Shown here one piece after another: positions 1 to 12,253 of a stretch of DNA of 64,000 nt; position 1 is the stretch's first letter, and the number at the start of each line of letters is the position of its first letter. This stretch comes from Cyrtodaria siliqua (Eukaryota; Mollusca; Bivalvia; Adapedonta; Hiatellidae): the NCBI GenBank assembly GCA_037043455.1, contig JAWPHD010006799.1, positions 1 to 64,000 on the forward strand, given 5' to 3'. The notes beneath the pieces are model-generated. The model saw only the letters and a program-made list of their open reading frames with translations, had not been told where the DNA came from and did not search any database. The position numbers and the translations under genes were made by a program.

Positions 1-6
1 TGTACA

Positions 7-260
7 GACAGATACAACCATCATACTAGCTTCGGACCCAGGGTCATTCCTATCCCTGGCAACATAACACTTAGTTCATATCTTGAGAACCGTTAGGATC
101 CCCAACCAATAACCATATATACTCTTACTGGACATGAACAGACAGACACAACCATACAACCAGCATCGGCCCAGGGTCTGTCCCACACCCATAGGGTCAT
201 AACTTGGAAACCGTTGAGATTCCCACCTTATAACCATTTACTAAGCCTGAAACACTTTAA
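7..260. repeat. Two-copy ~134-bp tandem duplication
   Basis: A segment beginning GACAGATACAACC at 7 recurs as GACAGACACAACC at 141. Both copies continue with a similar CCCAGGGTC block and a following 'aaccgtt' block. The two copies are clearly diverged. No coding potential is visible. It probably lies in an intron of the kinase-like gene whose last exon starts at 654. Confidence 0.6.
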
Positions 261-653
261 TGCAGGCACAGGAATTGCATGATCGAATCTATTATAAAAT
301 TATAAGCTTGTTTTTAACAGCTTTTCATCTTTTGAAATCTATGGCGATGCGATTTACGGTCATTTTGTTTGTTCTAGTTTAAAAAACAACTCTTATGCAC
401 AATCTTGATTTGGTTTTATCTATTTAAATACAGCTTATCGTAGTCAATTTGAAAACATTTGGAACTTTATCTATTTTTTGAAGATTAATTAATCAAATGC
501 ATCTAGTTCAAAATGTACTGATAAATAAACCCAAGGTCATCCTTGGGTTTAAGGGTACGCTTATAACAAGTTGCTGGTTATTTGAAAGAAGAAAGCTGTT
601 GAAATTGAAATTTATATTTTAAGAATCATATGCCTTTTCATATCATCCCATAG

Positions 654-1217
654 GTTGACTTGGAGGGGAAAATCAAATTGACAAATATCAAGAATGAGAG
701 AACGAAAGTCAACATCCAGCCCGAGATGGATGGCCACAAAATAAAGCTAGGCAGCTATATACATATAGCCCCAAAATTCTTCCTGAATAATTCACGTGAG
801 GAATACTGTGCCAAAGACGATATGTTTGGAGTTGGTGTCATAATGTGGGAACTGTGGGTTGGGCAACCATTGGTCGACTTGGAAAAGGAATACGAGATTC
901 CTGTGACAAAACCAAAACACTACCAGGAAACTCCTGCAGCAAATCTGGAACAGGACGATGAACCATCGGGATCAGAGACGGAGATAGATCCTGACATGTT
1001 CCGGAGCTTCCTGGAAGATCATCAGCCAAAGAGAGAGCCTCATTTTGTAGTGAATGATAATGATCAAGAAATGAGATTTATTACACCACACCAGTGGTGG
1101 ACCAAAATAGAACAGTGTTTGAAAGGTGAGATAACTTCAGAGCAATGGTTTAAACATTTTCAAGCTGTTGCAGCATACCCGGATATGACCATTGTAGAGA
1201 ATCACTTTGAACGTTAG
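654..1217 (+). CDS. Last exon of a protein-kinase-like (probable pseudokinase) gene, 5'-partial
   Basis: The reading frame enters through an acceptor ending CCCATAG at 653 and runs about 187 codons to a TAG at 1215-1217. The start VDLEGKIKLTNIK resembles the end of a kinase catalytic loop followed by the beta strand leading to the DFG motif, but the DFG position reads N-I-K. IAPKFF sits where an APE motif is expected. DDMFGVGVIMWELW fits kinase subdomain IX (Asp, Gly, then W-E). An acidic low-complexity linker follows, then a C-terminal segment containing HQWWTKIEQCLKGE. Upstream exons, including the ATP site, lie outside the window or were not recognised. The lost DFG suggests a catalytically dead or atypical kinase. 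The family is not identified; the kinase-fold assignment is moderate and rests on the C-lobe motifs only. Confidence 0.6.
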   Translation, partial: VDLEGKIKLTNIKNERTKVNIQPEMDGHKIKLGSYIHIAPKFFLNNSREEYCAKDDMFGVGVIMWELWVGQPLVDLEKEYEIPVTKPKHYQETPAANLEQDDEPSGSETEIDPDMFRSFLEDHQPKREPHFVVNDNDQEMRFITPHQWWTKIEQCLKGEITSEQWFKHFQAVAAYPDMTIVENHFER

Positions 1218-2059
1218 AAGGATTATTAAATGTCCTTGCACCGATTGGTGGCGGGGCGGTATAAAAGACGAAAAATTGAACCACTGCCTAACCCTTGCAT
1301 GATTTTAAGAGGTGACGAATTAGGTTTTAAAGGTGAATTTTCAGTAACTCTGTTTTTCCAACAGTTGCGAGGTTTCTGAATCCATGACTCATGTTTTTAT
1401 CGCGACTTTAAACAGACTTGGATCCAGTTTATGCCTTGATGCCAAATAACCGTATAAATTATGTTTCGGAGTGATAAAATCAAAATTCAATTTGATGTAC
1501 TTTTCCCTTAAATTCAATACAACAATTGTTCAGATATAAATAGGGTATAATCTTAATTGATTGAACATAGGAAATGCCATAGTCAGTATTGTACATAGTC
1601 CAAAACTATTGACTGAATTATATTGGACTCTTAACAACAAAAAACATGGTATAACGACCATGAATTTGATTAATTTTAACGTCTCAATTTTTGCAGTAAT
1701 AATGCAAATTAACATTTTAAATAGTGCTCCTTCATCATCAACATGTGCATTCGGAGCAACGCAAAAAGTCTGGGCCTAGTTGTTCAAAGATCGGTTAACT
1801 GCGTGTTAAGTCAAAATATCAAATTTCTCTAAATTTCCAATAAATTAATATTTCTACTAGAAATTGAGCATGTGAAAGCATTATGTTAAGAAGAAATGCA
1901 AGTTAAAAATGTTTGGTAGTACAAAACATATTTTTATGAGAAAATTTACTTTGAAAGTTTGAAAGTTTACTCTAACCAAGGATTAAGCTAACCGAACTTT
2001 GAACAACTGGGCCCTGGACTTGAATTATTTAACGTTTGAACGTTTAAATATATTTTATA
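1218..2059. other. AT-rich 3' flank of the kinase-like gene
   Basis: No coding exon is recognised. An ATTAAA at about 1226, right after the stop codon, is a possible weak polyadenylation signal. A short stretch around 1370-1440 (TTTCTGAATCCATGACTCAT) is similar to one at about 40050-40090, so it is probably an old dispersed repeat. Confidence 0.5.
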
Positions 2060-2850
2060 AAAATATAAAAGACATTTTCTATAGCTTTTTCTGCATAACA
2101 GATTTTCTTTAAACTTTTTGTTAACAGTAAGTCTGTTATATATACAGACAGAAAAGGCAAAAATAATGGTAGGTCACCATGATTGTCAATCTGTCCAAAA
2201 AGTTGAACAAGTCCATGAAATAGCTAAATAAGACATTTTTGAAGACTAATCATTTATTCATTGGTCACAATTCTGCTAAAATTGTATTAAAGTAAAGAAC
2301 ATTTAATTACAATAACATTTAAATCTCATCTTTATGTAAAACCTATATTTTTTTACAAAATCTGTTGAGACCATTACCACAATTTATGCACACATTTTAA
2401 TGATAAAATTTCCTTTTTTTTTTATGTTCCCAATAATAGAATTTGTTTAAACTTTCTAAGCACATAGTTTAACATATATAAAAACAAAATGTGCAATAAA
2501 ATGATAGGTCCCCATGCTTGTTTAGAAAAAAATACTGAAATCCTACCCCTATACTAAAAGGCCAAGTTTTGTATGAAATTATATAGAAATGGTATATTTT
2601 CCTTTTTTGTTATGTTCCTAATAACAGAATTTGTTCAAACTTCCTAGGCACTTATTTGAACATATATTTAGACAATATATGCAATTAAATTTATAGGTCA
2701 CCATGCATATTGAGATTTAATATTGGTTTCATTATGCTTAAATTTTTTAATTTTGTTGGAATTTTTACAAAATGCTATATTTTTCCTATTTTATGTATCT
2801 AATAATAGGCCTTTATTTAAATTAAGACAATAAAAAAAAAATCAAAAAAA
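2060..2850. repeat. Diverged tandem repeat, unit about 190 bp
   Basis: The block around AGGTCACCATG occurs near 2171 and 2695, with a variant AGGTCCCCATG near 2504. Each is preceded by similar text (AATAGAATTTGTT..AAACTT, then AACATATAT). Units are strongly diverged, and a poly-A/T-rich stretch follows. No gene is seen. Confidence 0.5.
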
Positions 2851-3099
2851 AAAAGGTTAAATAAAAAAAGAAATTCAAAAAAAAAAATTACAACTAGACA
2901 TCAAAAGCAACATTACTGTAAATTTGTAGGAAAATCCATCCAATAGTTTTAGAAGAGAGGTCCCCCAAAGAAGCTGCGCACGGAAAACTACCGAAAATGC
3001 CTTTAAATGGCGTTCTTACATATATACTTGTATGCTACATTTTGCCACTTGTGAACCGAAGTTTTAAAACACATAACATCAAATGCCTGTGAAATATGC

Positions 3100-3265
3100 T
3101 TTAGGACACAACATATATATGTGTGTATTACATTGATCTGAAGGTGTGTATTACATAGATTGATATATGTGTGTGTTACAAATATGCATATATGTGTGTA
3201 TTACATAGATCTATATGTGTGTATTATAAATAGATATATATGTGTTTGTATTACATGTATATAAT
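3100..3265. repeat. TATGTGTGTATTACATAGAT-type simple repeat
   Basis: Irregular repeats of TATGTGTGTATTACATAGATC occur here. Related stretches lie at about 5085-5160 and, in reverse orientation, at 6940-7215. All three flank other repeat arrays in this intergenic region. Confidence 0.6.
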
Positions 3266-3540
3266 AGGATTATTACTAGAGTAACATGTTCTGAAAGTTT
3301 GTATCACCTCGAGTAGGTAAATGCCAGATCAAGGATCAGACGAGAGGCGGAGCATACACATTCAATAAAGCATATTTCTCGATAAAGTGCAGCGGAAAAA
3401 TGTATATAGTTTTAAGGTGTTTGGTGTTCATTGGTCTGACCTACTTGTTTTGTTTGTATGACGTAACGTCGTCTTGAAGTTCTCGCGCATAGTGGCATAA
3501 AACTTGCTTGAATCATTGGAAAAACCGCTGTTCTATTTTT

Positions 3541-4973
3541 AGCTCTACTGGCCGAAGGCCAGCAGAGCTTATGGGATGCCGAGTTGTCCATCGTCCGTCC
3601 GTCGTTAACTTTAAGAGGATACGGCCTATATTTTGCCTCATTAAGACAATAGGGGCTTCATTGTTCATCCGATCTTTACCAAACTTTGTCAGATTGTTAA
3701 TATCAATGAATGCCCGGCCAAGTTCTAAAACCAGCCATATCGGAATAGTAACAACAGAGTTATGGCCCTTGATTTAGTTAAAAATGCTATATTTTGCCTC
3801 GTTAAGACGATAGGGGCTTCATTGTTCATCTGATCTTTACCAGACTTTATCAGATTGTTAATGTCGTTGAAAGCTCGGACAAGTTCGAAAACCAGCCATA
3901 TCAGAACAGTAACAGCGGAGTTATGGCCCTTGATTTTGTTAAAAATGCTATATTTTGCCTCGTTAAGGAGATAGGGGCTTTATTGTTCATCCGATCTTTA
4001 CCAAACTTTATCAGATTGTTAATATCAATGAAAGCTCAAACAAGTTCGAAAACCAGCCATATCGGACCAGTAACAGCTGAGTTATGGCCCTTGATTTAGT
4101 TGAAAATGCTATATTTTGCCTCGTTAAGTCGATTGGGCCTTCATTTTTCATCCGATCTTTACCAAACTTTATCAGATTGTTAATGTCGTTGAAAGCTCGA
4201 ACAAGTTCGAAAACCAACCATATCGGATCAGTAACAGTGGAGTTGTGGCCCTTGATTTAGTTAAAAATGCTGTATTTTGCCTCGTTAAGATGATAGGGGC
4301 TTCATTGTTCATCTGATCTTTACCAAACTTTATCAGATTGTTAATATCAATGAAAGCTCGAGCAAGTTCAAAAACCAGCCAGATCGGACCAGTAACAGCG
4401 AAGTTATGGCCCTTGATTTTGTTAAAAATGCTATAATTTGCCTGGTCATGATAGGGCCTCATTTTGCATCTGATCTTTGCCAAAGGTTACCACATTTTAC
4501 GAGTTTCTTTTTCATATTATAATTTTTTTATTTATTTTTTTTATTTTTTTTTATTGATTGATTTATTTATTTATTCATTTATTTAATTTTTTTTTTTCTT
4601 AATTTTTAATTGATTGATTTTTTTGATTTTTTAATTTCTTTTTAGATTTTAATATTATTTTTTTTTATTATTATTGATCCATTGAATTTTTGATTTTTTT
4701 TTTAATTTTTTTTTTAGCTCTATGTTGGACCAGTCGTACCAGTAACAGAGGAGTTACGGCTCTTGATTTAGTTATTAATACGGTAGGGCCTTCATTTTTC
4801 ATCTGATTTTTACCGAACTTTAACAGATTCTTTAGTTATGGCCCTTGATTTAGTTCAAAAGATGTTTTTTGCCCGAAACTTTCAAAAAACGTAAATGGCA
4901 GTCTCTCGCTTCATTGATGTTATAAGAACCATGTTAGCCAGTAGAGCGTCCACAGGCCCTCTTGGGCCTCTTG
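3541..4973 (+). mobile_element. Pearl-like (non-autonomous Helitron/Helentron-like) element, full copy
   Basis: The left end is a near-perfect hairpin: AGCTCTACTGGCC, GAA, then GGCCAGCAGAGCT. A short conserved leader follows (GGGATGCCGAGTTGTCC). Then come about five tandem core units of about 161 bp (for example TTTTGCCTCGTTAAG at 3792 and 3953), a T-rich microsatellite at 4500-4720, and a conserved right part. That part ends in a second hairpin, AGGCCCTCTTGGGCCT, followed by CTTG. The flanks are T-runs at both ends (..tttt / ttatt), consistent with insertion between T and T. The order 5' hairpin, core tandem repeats, microsatellite, 3' hairpin matches bivalve pearl elements and Helentron-associated interspersed elements. 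There is no coding capacity; short ORFs here are repeat translation. Confidence 0.75.
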
Positions 4974-5229
4974 TTATTAAGATAGTGATACTGATTCTAT
5001 TTTTAGTAGCATAGTGATAACCTGTAGTGTGATACAGGTTGTTGTATTCCATTGTAAGAAAATGAAGGTACTATGTATATATTATTGATAGGTATATAAT
5101 AAATGTGTGTATTGCATAGATCTATGTGTGTATTACATAGACCTATTTATATGTGTTTCTATCAGACTAATATTTTCGCTTTCTCTTCATTTGTAGCATT
5201 ATATAGATACGCTATTATTAATTATTTAT

Positions 5230-6080
5230 TTATCGTCCACATTTTGTGTTTTCTATATATCTCAGCATAACAGCACATTCCTTTCATCAAGCACTGACCA
5301 CACCCTGAAAACTAGGTCACTACTTTCTCCAAAAAATGTGTTGCGCTAACTGTTTTAGGTTTGTGGGGAGGGAATAAAGTTTTTGTTATATCGCTGCATT
5401 ACCATGTCCAATCTTCATAAAATTTTAACAGCACCTTCCTCTTATCAAGCACTGACCATACCCTGTTAACTAGGTCATTGTGACCTACTTTCTCTAAAAT
5501 GTGCGTTACGTTAACCTTTTTGTTTAAGTTTGGGGGAGAGGGGGAATTAAGTTCTTGTTATATCTCAGCATCACGATGTCCGATCTTCATCAAACTTTAA
5601 CAGCACCTTCCTCTTATCAACTTTTTGTTTAAGTTTGGGCAGGGGGAATTAAGTTTTTGTTATATCTCAGCATTACCATGTCTGATCTTCATTAAACTTT
5701 AACAACACCTTCCTCTCATCAAGCACTGACCATACTCTGTTAACTAGGTCACTGTGACCTACTTTCTCTAAAATATGCGTTACGTTAACTTTTTGTTTAA
5801 GTTTGGGGGGGAGGGGGAATCAAGTTTTTGTTATATCTCAGTATTACCATGTCCGATCTTCATTAAACGTTAACAACACCTTCCTATCATCAAGCACTGA
5901 CCATACCCTGAAAACTAGGTCACTGTGGCCTACTTTCTCCAAAATATATGTTATGTTAACCTTTTTAACTTTGTTATACGGGCATCAAGGGCATCAAGAT
6001 CTCGGCATTGCCATGTCTAATTATTTTTTATCTCAGCATTGCCTTGTGCAATTATTATAAAACTTGGACAGTAAGTTGCT
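5230..6080. repeat. Tandem ~171-bp repeat carrying IR3 hormone-response-like palindromes
   Basis: Units share CACCTTCCTCTTATCAAGCAC, then ACTAGGTCACTGTGACCTACT, then ACGTTAACTTTTTGTTTAAG, then TATATCTCAGCATTACCATG. Spacing between the last clear units is about 171 bp (5746 to 5917). At least four units, some truncated, are visible. AGGTCA-N3-TGACCT is perfect at 5472-5486 and 5746-5760, and one base off at 5917-5931. No gene is seen. Confidence 0.75.
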
Positions 6081-6645
6081 GACATGTACCAAACATCATG
6101 CGCTGAAAATGAAAACTAGGTTTTCAACATTAAAGCATCCTCCCACTCCCAAAGAAAACAATCTATCTAGGAAAGCTCTATTAAATAGTTTCACCAAACA
6201 CACAGGCACTCATCTTTCACATTTTGGAAAACCCGGAATTAACGCCACCAGGTGTTTCTCTCTTTTCTTGTAAATGTTATATGTCTTGGTACTCCTGAAG
6301 AAGGCTTAAGCCGAAAATGCTCGAGTATCTATTTTAGCTAATATACACGCAGCTAATATACACGCTAGCTGAGAGTGTTTTTTTATGTTTTTTTATAGCA
6401 TGGTTAAATTATAATTTTGCACTGTATTTTAACAAAATTATTATTTAGTATCCTTTCTGTATCCAGTGTTTGTGAAAGGTGTTCTGTTCAATGTATGATT
6501 TTCTCTACTATGTACATACTTATATCTTAAACATTCCATTAACTGATTTTAGATTTATTTTATATTAGAATTTTGTGATTCTTGGTTTCATGACTCAATG
6601 AGAGATACAGTCTAAATCTCCTTTTTTTTTTACAGTAATTTATAC

Positions 6646-6674
6646 ACTCAATCAGTTCTCAGAACTGGTTGAGT
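6646..6674. repeat. Inverted repeat, 14-bp arms
   Basis: ACTCAATCAGTTCT is followed by a single-base spacer and AGAACTGGTTGAGT. The arms match at 13 of 14 positions. It lies just left of the CRE-like repeats at 6690-6765. Confidence 0.6.
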
Positions 6675-6689
6675 TAAAATATGTGACAT

Positions 6690-6765
6690 CACCATAGCAG
6701 CAAGTGACATCATAGTACCAGGAAGTGATGTCATAATACCAGAAAATGATGTCATGATAGATAGA
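6690..6765. repeat. Short tandem repeat with TGA(T/C)(G/A)TCA-like sites
   Basis: Three units of about 23 bp read roughly AAGTGACATCATAGTACC, AAGTGATGTCATAATACC and AAATGATGTCATGAT. Each contains a CRE/ATF-like TGATGTCA core or close variant. No nearby promoter is recognised. Confidence 0.5.
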
Positions 6766-7239
6766 AGCAATTAGTTTTTAATTGATTTTCAATATGAATG
6801 GAGCATTCTTATTAGTTTAATTTAGTAAAAGTGGAGAGACTGTGTCATTCTTAAAACTGAGTAACTAGTTTCTCGGAATCAAGAATTCTAAACATAAAAT
6901 AATTCTAAAAATGAGTTAATAAACTGTTATAATTTTATGTAATACACACATATATAGATCTATGTAATACACACATATGTATATACATGTATGTACATGT
7001 ATGTATGTAATATATAGATCTATGTAATACACACATAGATAGATCAATGTAATACACACATATGTACGTATGTATGTAATACAAACATGTAGATCTGTGT
7101 AATATACATATCAATGTATTATATCCATGTATATAGATCTATATACTACATTTATAGATCTGTGCAATACACATAAAAAATTATGTGTGTATTACATAGA
7201 TATATGTGTGTAATAATTTAATCTCAAACTGAGACGAAC

Positions 7240-10200
7240 AAGATTTGATAAACCATGTCATTAAGACTAAGATTTGATAAACCATGCTGTTAAGACTAAG
7301 ATTTGATAAACCATGTCATTAGGACTAAGATTTGATAAACCATGCTGTTAAGACTAAGATTTGATAAACCATGTTGTTAAGACTAAGATTTAATAAATCA
7401 TGTTGTTAAGACTAAGATTTGATAAACCATGTTGTTAAGACTAAGATTTGATAAACCATGTCACTAAGACTAAGATTTGATAAACCATGTCATTAAGACT
7501 AAGATTTGATAAATCATGTTGTTAAGACTAAGATCTGATAAACCATGTCACTAAGACTAAGATTTAATAAATCATGTTGTTAAGACTAAGATTTGATAAA
7601 CCATGTTGTTAAGACTAAGATTTGATAAACCATGCTGTTAAGACTAAGATTTGATAAACCATGTTGTTAAGACTAAGATTTAATAAATCATGTTGTTAAG
7701 ACTAAGATTTGATAAACCATGTCACTAAGACCAAGATTTGATAAACCATGTTGTTAAGACTAAGATTTGATAAACCATGTCACTAAGACTAAGATTTGAT
7801 AAACCATGTCACTAAGACTAAGATTTAATAAATCATGTTGTTAAGAATAAGATTTGATAAATCATGTTGTTAAGACTAAGATTTGATAAACCATGTCACT
7901 AAGACTAAGATTTAATAAATCATGTTGTTAAGACTAAGATTTGATAAACCATGTCACTAAGACTAAGATTTGATAAACCATGTTGTTAAGACTAAGATTT
8001 GATAAACCATGCTGTTAAGACTAAGATTTGATAAACCATGTTGTTAAGACTAAGATTTAATAAATCATGTTGTTAAGACTAAGATTTGATAAACCATGTC
8101 ATTAAGACTAAGATTTGATAAACCATGCTGTTAAGACTAAGATTTGATAAACCATGTTGTTAAGACTAAGATTTAATAAATCATGTTGTTAAGACTAAGA
8201 TTTGATAAACCATGTTGTTAAGACTAAGATTTAATAAATCATGTTGTTAAGACTAAGATTTGATAAACCATGTCATTAAGACTAAGATTTGATAAACCAT
8301 GTCATTAAGACTAAGATTTGATAAACCATGTCACTAAGACTAAGATTTGATAAACCATGTTGTTAAGACTAAGATTTGATAAACCATGTTGTTAAGACTA
8401 AGATTTGATAAACCATGTCACTAAGACCAAGATTTGATAAACCTTGTTGTTAAGACTAAGATTTAATAAATCATGTTGTTAAGACTAAGATTTGATAAAC
8501 CATGTCATTAAGACTAAGATTTGATAAACCATGTCACTAAGACCAAGATTTGATAAACCATGTTGTTAAGACTAAGAATTGAAAAACATGTTGTTAAGAC
8601 TAAGATTTGATAAACCATGTTGTTAAGACTAAGATTTGATAAACCATGTCATTAAGACTAAGATTTGATAAACCATGTCACTAAGACTAAGATTTGATAA
8701 ACCATGTTGTTAAGACTAAGATTTGATAAACCATGTCACTAAGACCAAGATTTGATAAACCTTGTTGTTAAGACTAAGATTTAATAAATCATGTTGTTAA
8801 GACTAAGATTTGATAAACCATGTCATTAAGACTAAGATTTGATAAACCATGTCACTAAGACCAAGATTTGATAAACCATGTTGTTAAGACTAAGATTTGA
8901 TAAACATGTTGTTAAGACTAAGATTTGATAAACCATGTTGTTAAGACTAAGATTTGATAAACCATGTCACTAAGACCAAATTTGATAAACCATGTCATTA
9001 AGACCGAGATTTGATAAACCATGTTGTTAAGACCAAGATCTGATAAACCATGTCATTAAGACCAAGACTTGATAAACCATGTTGTTAAGACTAAAATTTG
9101 ATAAACCATGTCACTAAGACCAAGATTTGATAAACCATGTTGTTAAGACCAAGATTTGATAAACCATGTCACTAAGACCAAGATTTGATAAACCATGTCA
9201 TTAAGACCGAGATTTGATAAACCATGTCACTAAGACTAAGACTTGATAAACCATGTCATTAAGACCAAGATTTGATAAACCATGTTGTTAAGACCAAGTT
9301 CTGATAAACCATGTCACTAAGACTTGATAAACCATGTCACTAAGACCAAGATTTGATAAACCATGTCACTAAGACCAAGATTTGATAAACCATGTCACTA
9401 AGACTAAGACTTGATAAACCATGTCACTAAGACCAAATTTGATAAACCATGTCATTAAGACCAAGATTTGATAAACCATGTTGTTAAGACCAAGATTTGA
9501 TAAACCATGTCATTAAGACCAAGACTTGATAAACCATGTTGTTAAGACTAAAATTTGATAAACCATGTCACTAAGACCAAGATTTGATAAACCATGTTGT
9601 TAAGACCAAGATTTGATAATCCATGTCACTAAGACCAAGATTTGATAAACCATGTCATTAAGACCAAGATTTGATAAACCATGTCACTAAGACTTGATAA
9701 ACCATGTCATTAAGACCAATATTTGATAAACCATGTTGTTAAGACCAAGTTCTAATAAACCATGTCACTAAGACTTGATAAACCATGTCACTAAGACCAA
9801 GATTTAATAAACCATGTCACTAAGACTAAGATTTGATAAACCATGTTGTTAAGACCAAGACTTGATAAACCATGTCGTTAAGACTAAGATTTGATAAACC
9901 ATGTCACTAAGACCAAGATTTGATAAACCATGTTGTTAAGACTAAGATTTGATAAACATGTTGTTAAGACTAAGATTTGATAAACCATGTTGTTAAGACC
10001 AAGTTCTGATAAACCATGTCACTAAGACTTGATAAACCATGTCACTAAGACTAAGACTTGATAAACCATGTCATTAAGACCAAGATTTGATAAACTTTGT
10101 TGTTAAGACCAAGTTCTGATAAACCATGTCACTAAGACTTGATAAACCATGTCACTAAGACCAAAATTTGATAAACCATGTCATTAAGACCGAGATTTGA

Positions 10201-10680
10201 TAAACCATGTTGTTAAGACTAAGATTTGATAAACCATGTTGTTAAGACTAAGATTTGATAAACCATGTCATTAAGACAAAGATTTGATAAACCATGTTGT
10301 TAAGACTAAGATTTGATAAACCATGTCATTAAGACTAAGATTTAATAAACCATGTTGTTAATACTAGGATTTGATAAACCATGTTGTTAAGACCAAGATT
10401 TGATAAACCATGTTGTTAAGACTAAGATTTGATAAACCATGTCACTAAGACTAAGATTTTATAAACCATGTTGTTAAGACTAAGATTTAAACCATGTTGT
10501 TAAGACTAAGATATGATAAACCATGTTGTTAAGACTAAGATTTGATAAACCATGTCGCTAAGACTAAGATTTGATAAACCATGTCATTAAGACTAAGATT
10601 TAATAAACCATGTTGTTAATACTAGGATTTGATAAACCATGTTGTTAATACTAGGATTTGATAAACCATGTTGTTAATTA
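7240..10680. repeat. 29-bp minisatellite, ~118 units
   Basis: The consensus is ACTAAGATTTGATAAACC followed by ATGTTGTTAAG (29 bp). It repeats head to tail over about 3.4 kb. Main variants are TGTTGTTAAG, TGTCATTAAG and TGTCACTAAG at the end of the unit, and ACTAAG versus ACCAAG at its start. AATAAATC-type units are common in the left half. ACCAAG units and shortened units (GTCACTAAGACTTGATAAACC) dominate between about 9000 and 10170. There are no unique spacers and no ORF. It sits between genes, next to transposable elements. Confidence 0.95.
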
Positions 10681-10689
10681 GATTTGATA

Positions 10690-11385
10690 GGTTTAAACAG
10701 AAGGTTGATTTTGTTGATGCTACTGGTGCACTATCAGATGTTGAAATCCTTCTTTAATACAAGTAACTGCTGAATAGTCTATTTTTAGTAAAAAAGATGG
10801 ACTGACATGGTTGTGTTCAATTCTTGAATTCACTGAGACGCCAACCTTGTGTACAATATCACCATAGAAACAATGAAATGGTTTACTGGATGATAGTTTA
10901 ATTATTTACATATGATAACGAACAGAGCGAACTTTCAAATAATATCAAATTGCACCACCCCGTCCCACTAGAGTGAATACTGGGATTGTAATTTGTACTT
11001 CATATAAAATGTATAAAACAATAAATTGATAGTTACATTTCAGTCTTCTTGATTTTAAAGACCCCATTTAAGCAAGTAAAGATTCATTTTAGAAACTTCA
11101 CTTCACCAGGTTCAGTAATTATTAGAAGCTGAAAACATGTTAGCAATTTGTATCAAAGTTTACAACTGGGTTAGGGTTCCTAGAGAAATTTAAAACATCC
11201 AAGTATTAAAATGTTTACAATTAATAAACAAGACCTCGGTATGAGGGTGTTTCGCCCACCGCATATGAAATATTATTAATTCTAAATTAAAATTTTGTAT
11301 TTAAATGATGTCCAACAAAGACAACACTTCATATGACCAAGAGTCAAATAAATAAAAGCGAGGTAATCATAAGAAGTTAAATTAC
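10690..11385. other. AT-rich intergenic stretch, nothing recognised
   Basis: No coding exon, RNA gene or clear repeat was recognised between the minisatellite and the next tandem array. Confidence 0.5.
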
Positions 11386-11389
11386 TGAG

Positions 11390-12252
11390 GTTAAGTGGTT
11401 TAACCAGTGTGCAGTTTTGGGAAAATAATGCAAACTATGACCTTGACCTTGGTATTTCTTGTCGTTCAGCGAAGTCCACCAATGCCAACAATACATATGA
11501 CCCAGTATCAAAGACATAAGTGAGGCAATCACATAAAGTTAACTGAGGTTGTTACCTAACCAAGGTAAAGTTACCTAACTAAGGTTAAGTTTGGGGAAAA
11601 TAATGCAAAACATGGCCTTGGCATTGTAATTTTTGTCGTTCAGTGATGTCCACCAATGCCATCAATACATATGACCAATTATTTAAGTATCAGAAAAAGG
11701 TAATTGAGGTTAACTTACCTAACCAAACTGATGTTTAGGGTAAATAATGCAAAACAGGACCTTGACCTTGGGTTTTTTTGTCGTTCAGGGATGTCCGTTA
11801 ATGCCAACAATACATAATGACCAAGTATCAAAGACATAAAGTGAGGCAATCACATAAAGTTAACTGAGGTTAAGTTACCTAACCAAGGTTAAGTTTGGGG
11901 AAAATAAGCAAAATATGACCTTGACCTTGGTAATTTTTGTAGTTCAGTGATGTTCACCAATGCCAACAATATATATGACCAAGTATCAAACAAAGAAAAT
12001 GAGGCAATCACATACAGTTAACTGAGGTTAACTTTAATACCTAACCAAGGTTAAATTTGGAGAAAACAACGCAAAATATGACTTTGACCTTGTTAATTTT
12101 GGCATTACGTAATGTCTATTGACCCAGCAAAGCATCTCACAAAGTTTCAGAAAAATTTGAGCAGCGGTTGTTGAGAAATAGTTGATTTAAAATGCAGCAG
12201 CCGCCGGAAAAGTGACTGCTATGTCTCGCTACCCACTATCGTGGGAGAGACA
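11390..12252. repeat. Tandem ~145-174-bp repeat with TGACCTTGACCTTGG motif and terminal hairpin
   Basis: About four to five units carry the block AATGCCAACAATACATATGA (anchors near 11487, 11661, 11806 and 11965). They also carry GACCTTGACCTTGGTAATTTTT and AACTGAGGTTAAGTTACCT. The array ends near 12185. A hairpin-forming segment, GTCTCGCTACCCAC then ATCGTGGGAGAGAC at about 12222-12252, follows just before the pearl-like element. This looks like another non-autonomous element with a satellite-like core. Confidence 0.65.
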
Positions 12253-12253
12253 A

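Noticed and set aside
7240..10680. CRISPR-like array of 29-bp repeats
   Set aside because: Units are head to tail without unique spacers, in a eukaryotic genome. It is a minisatellite.
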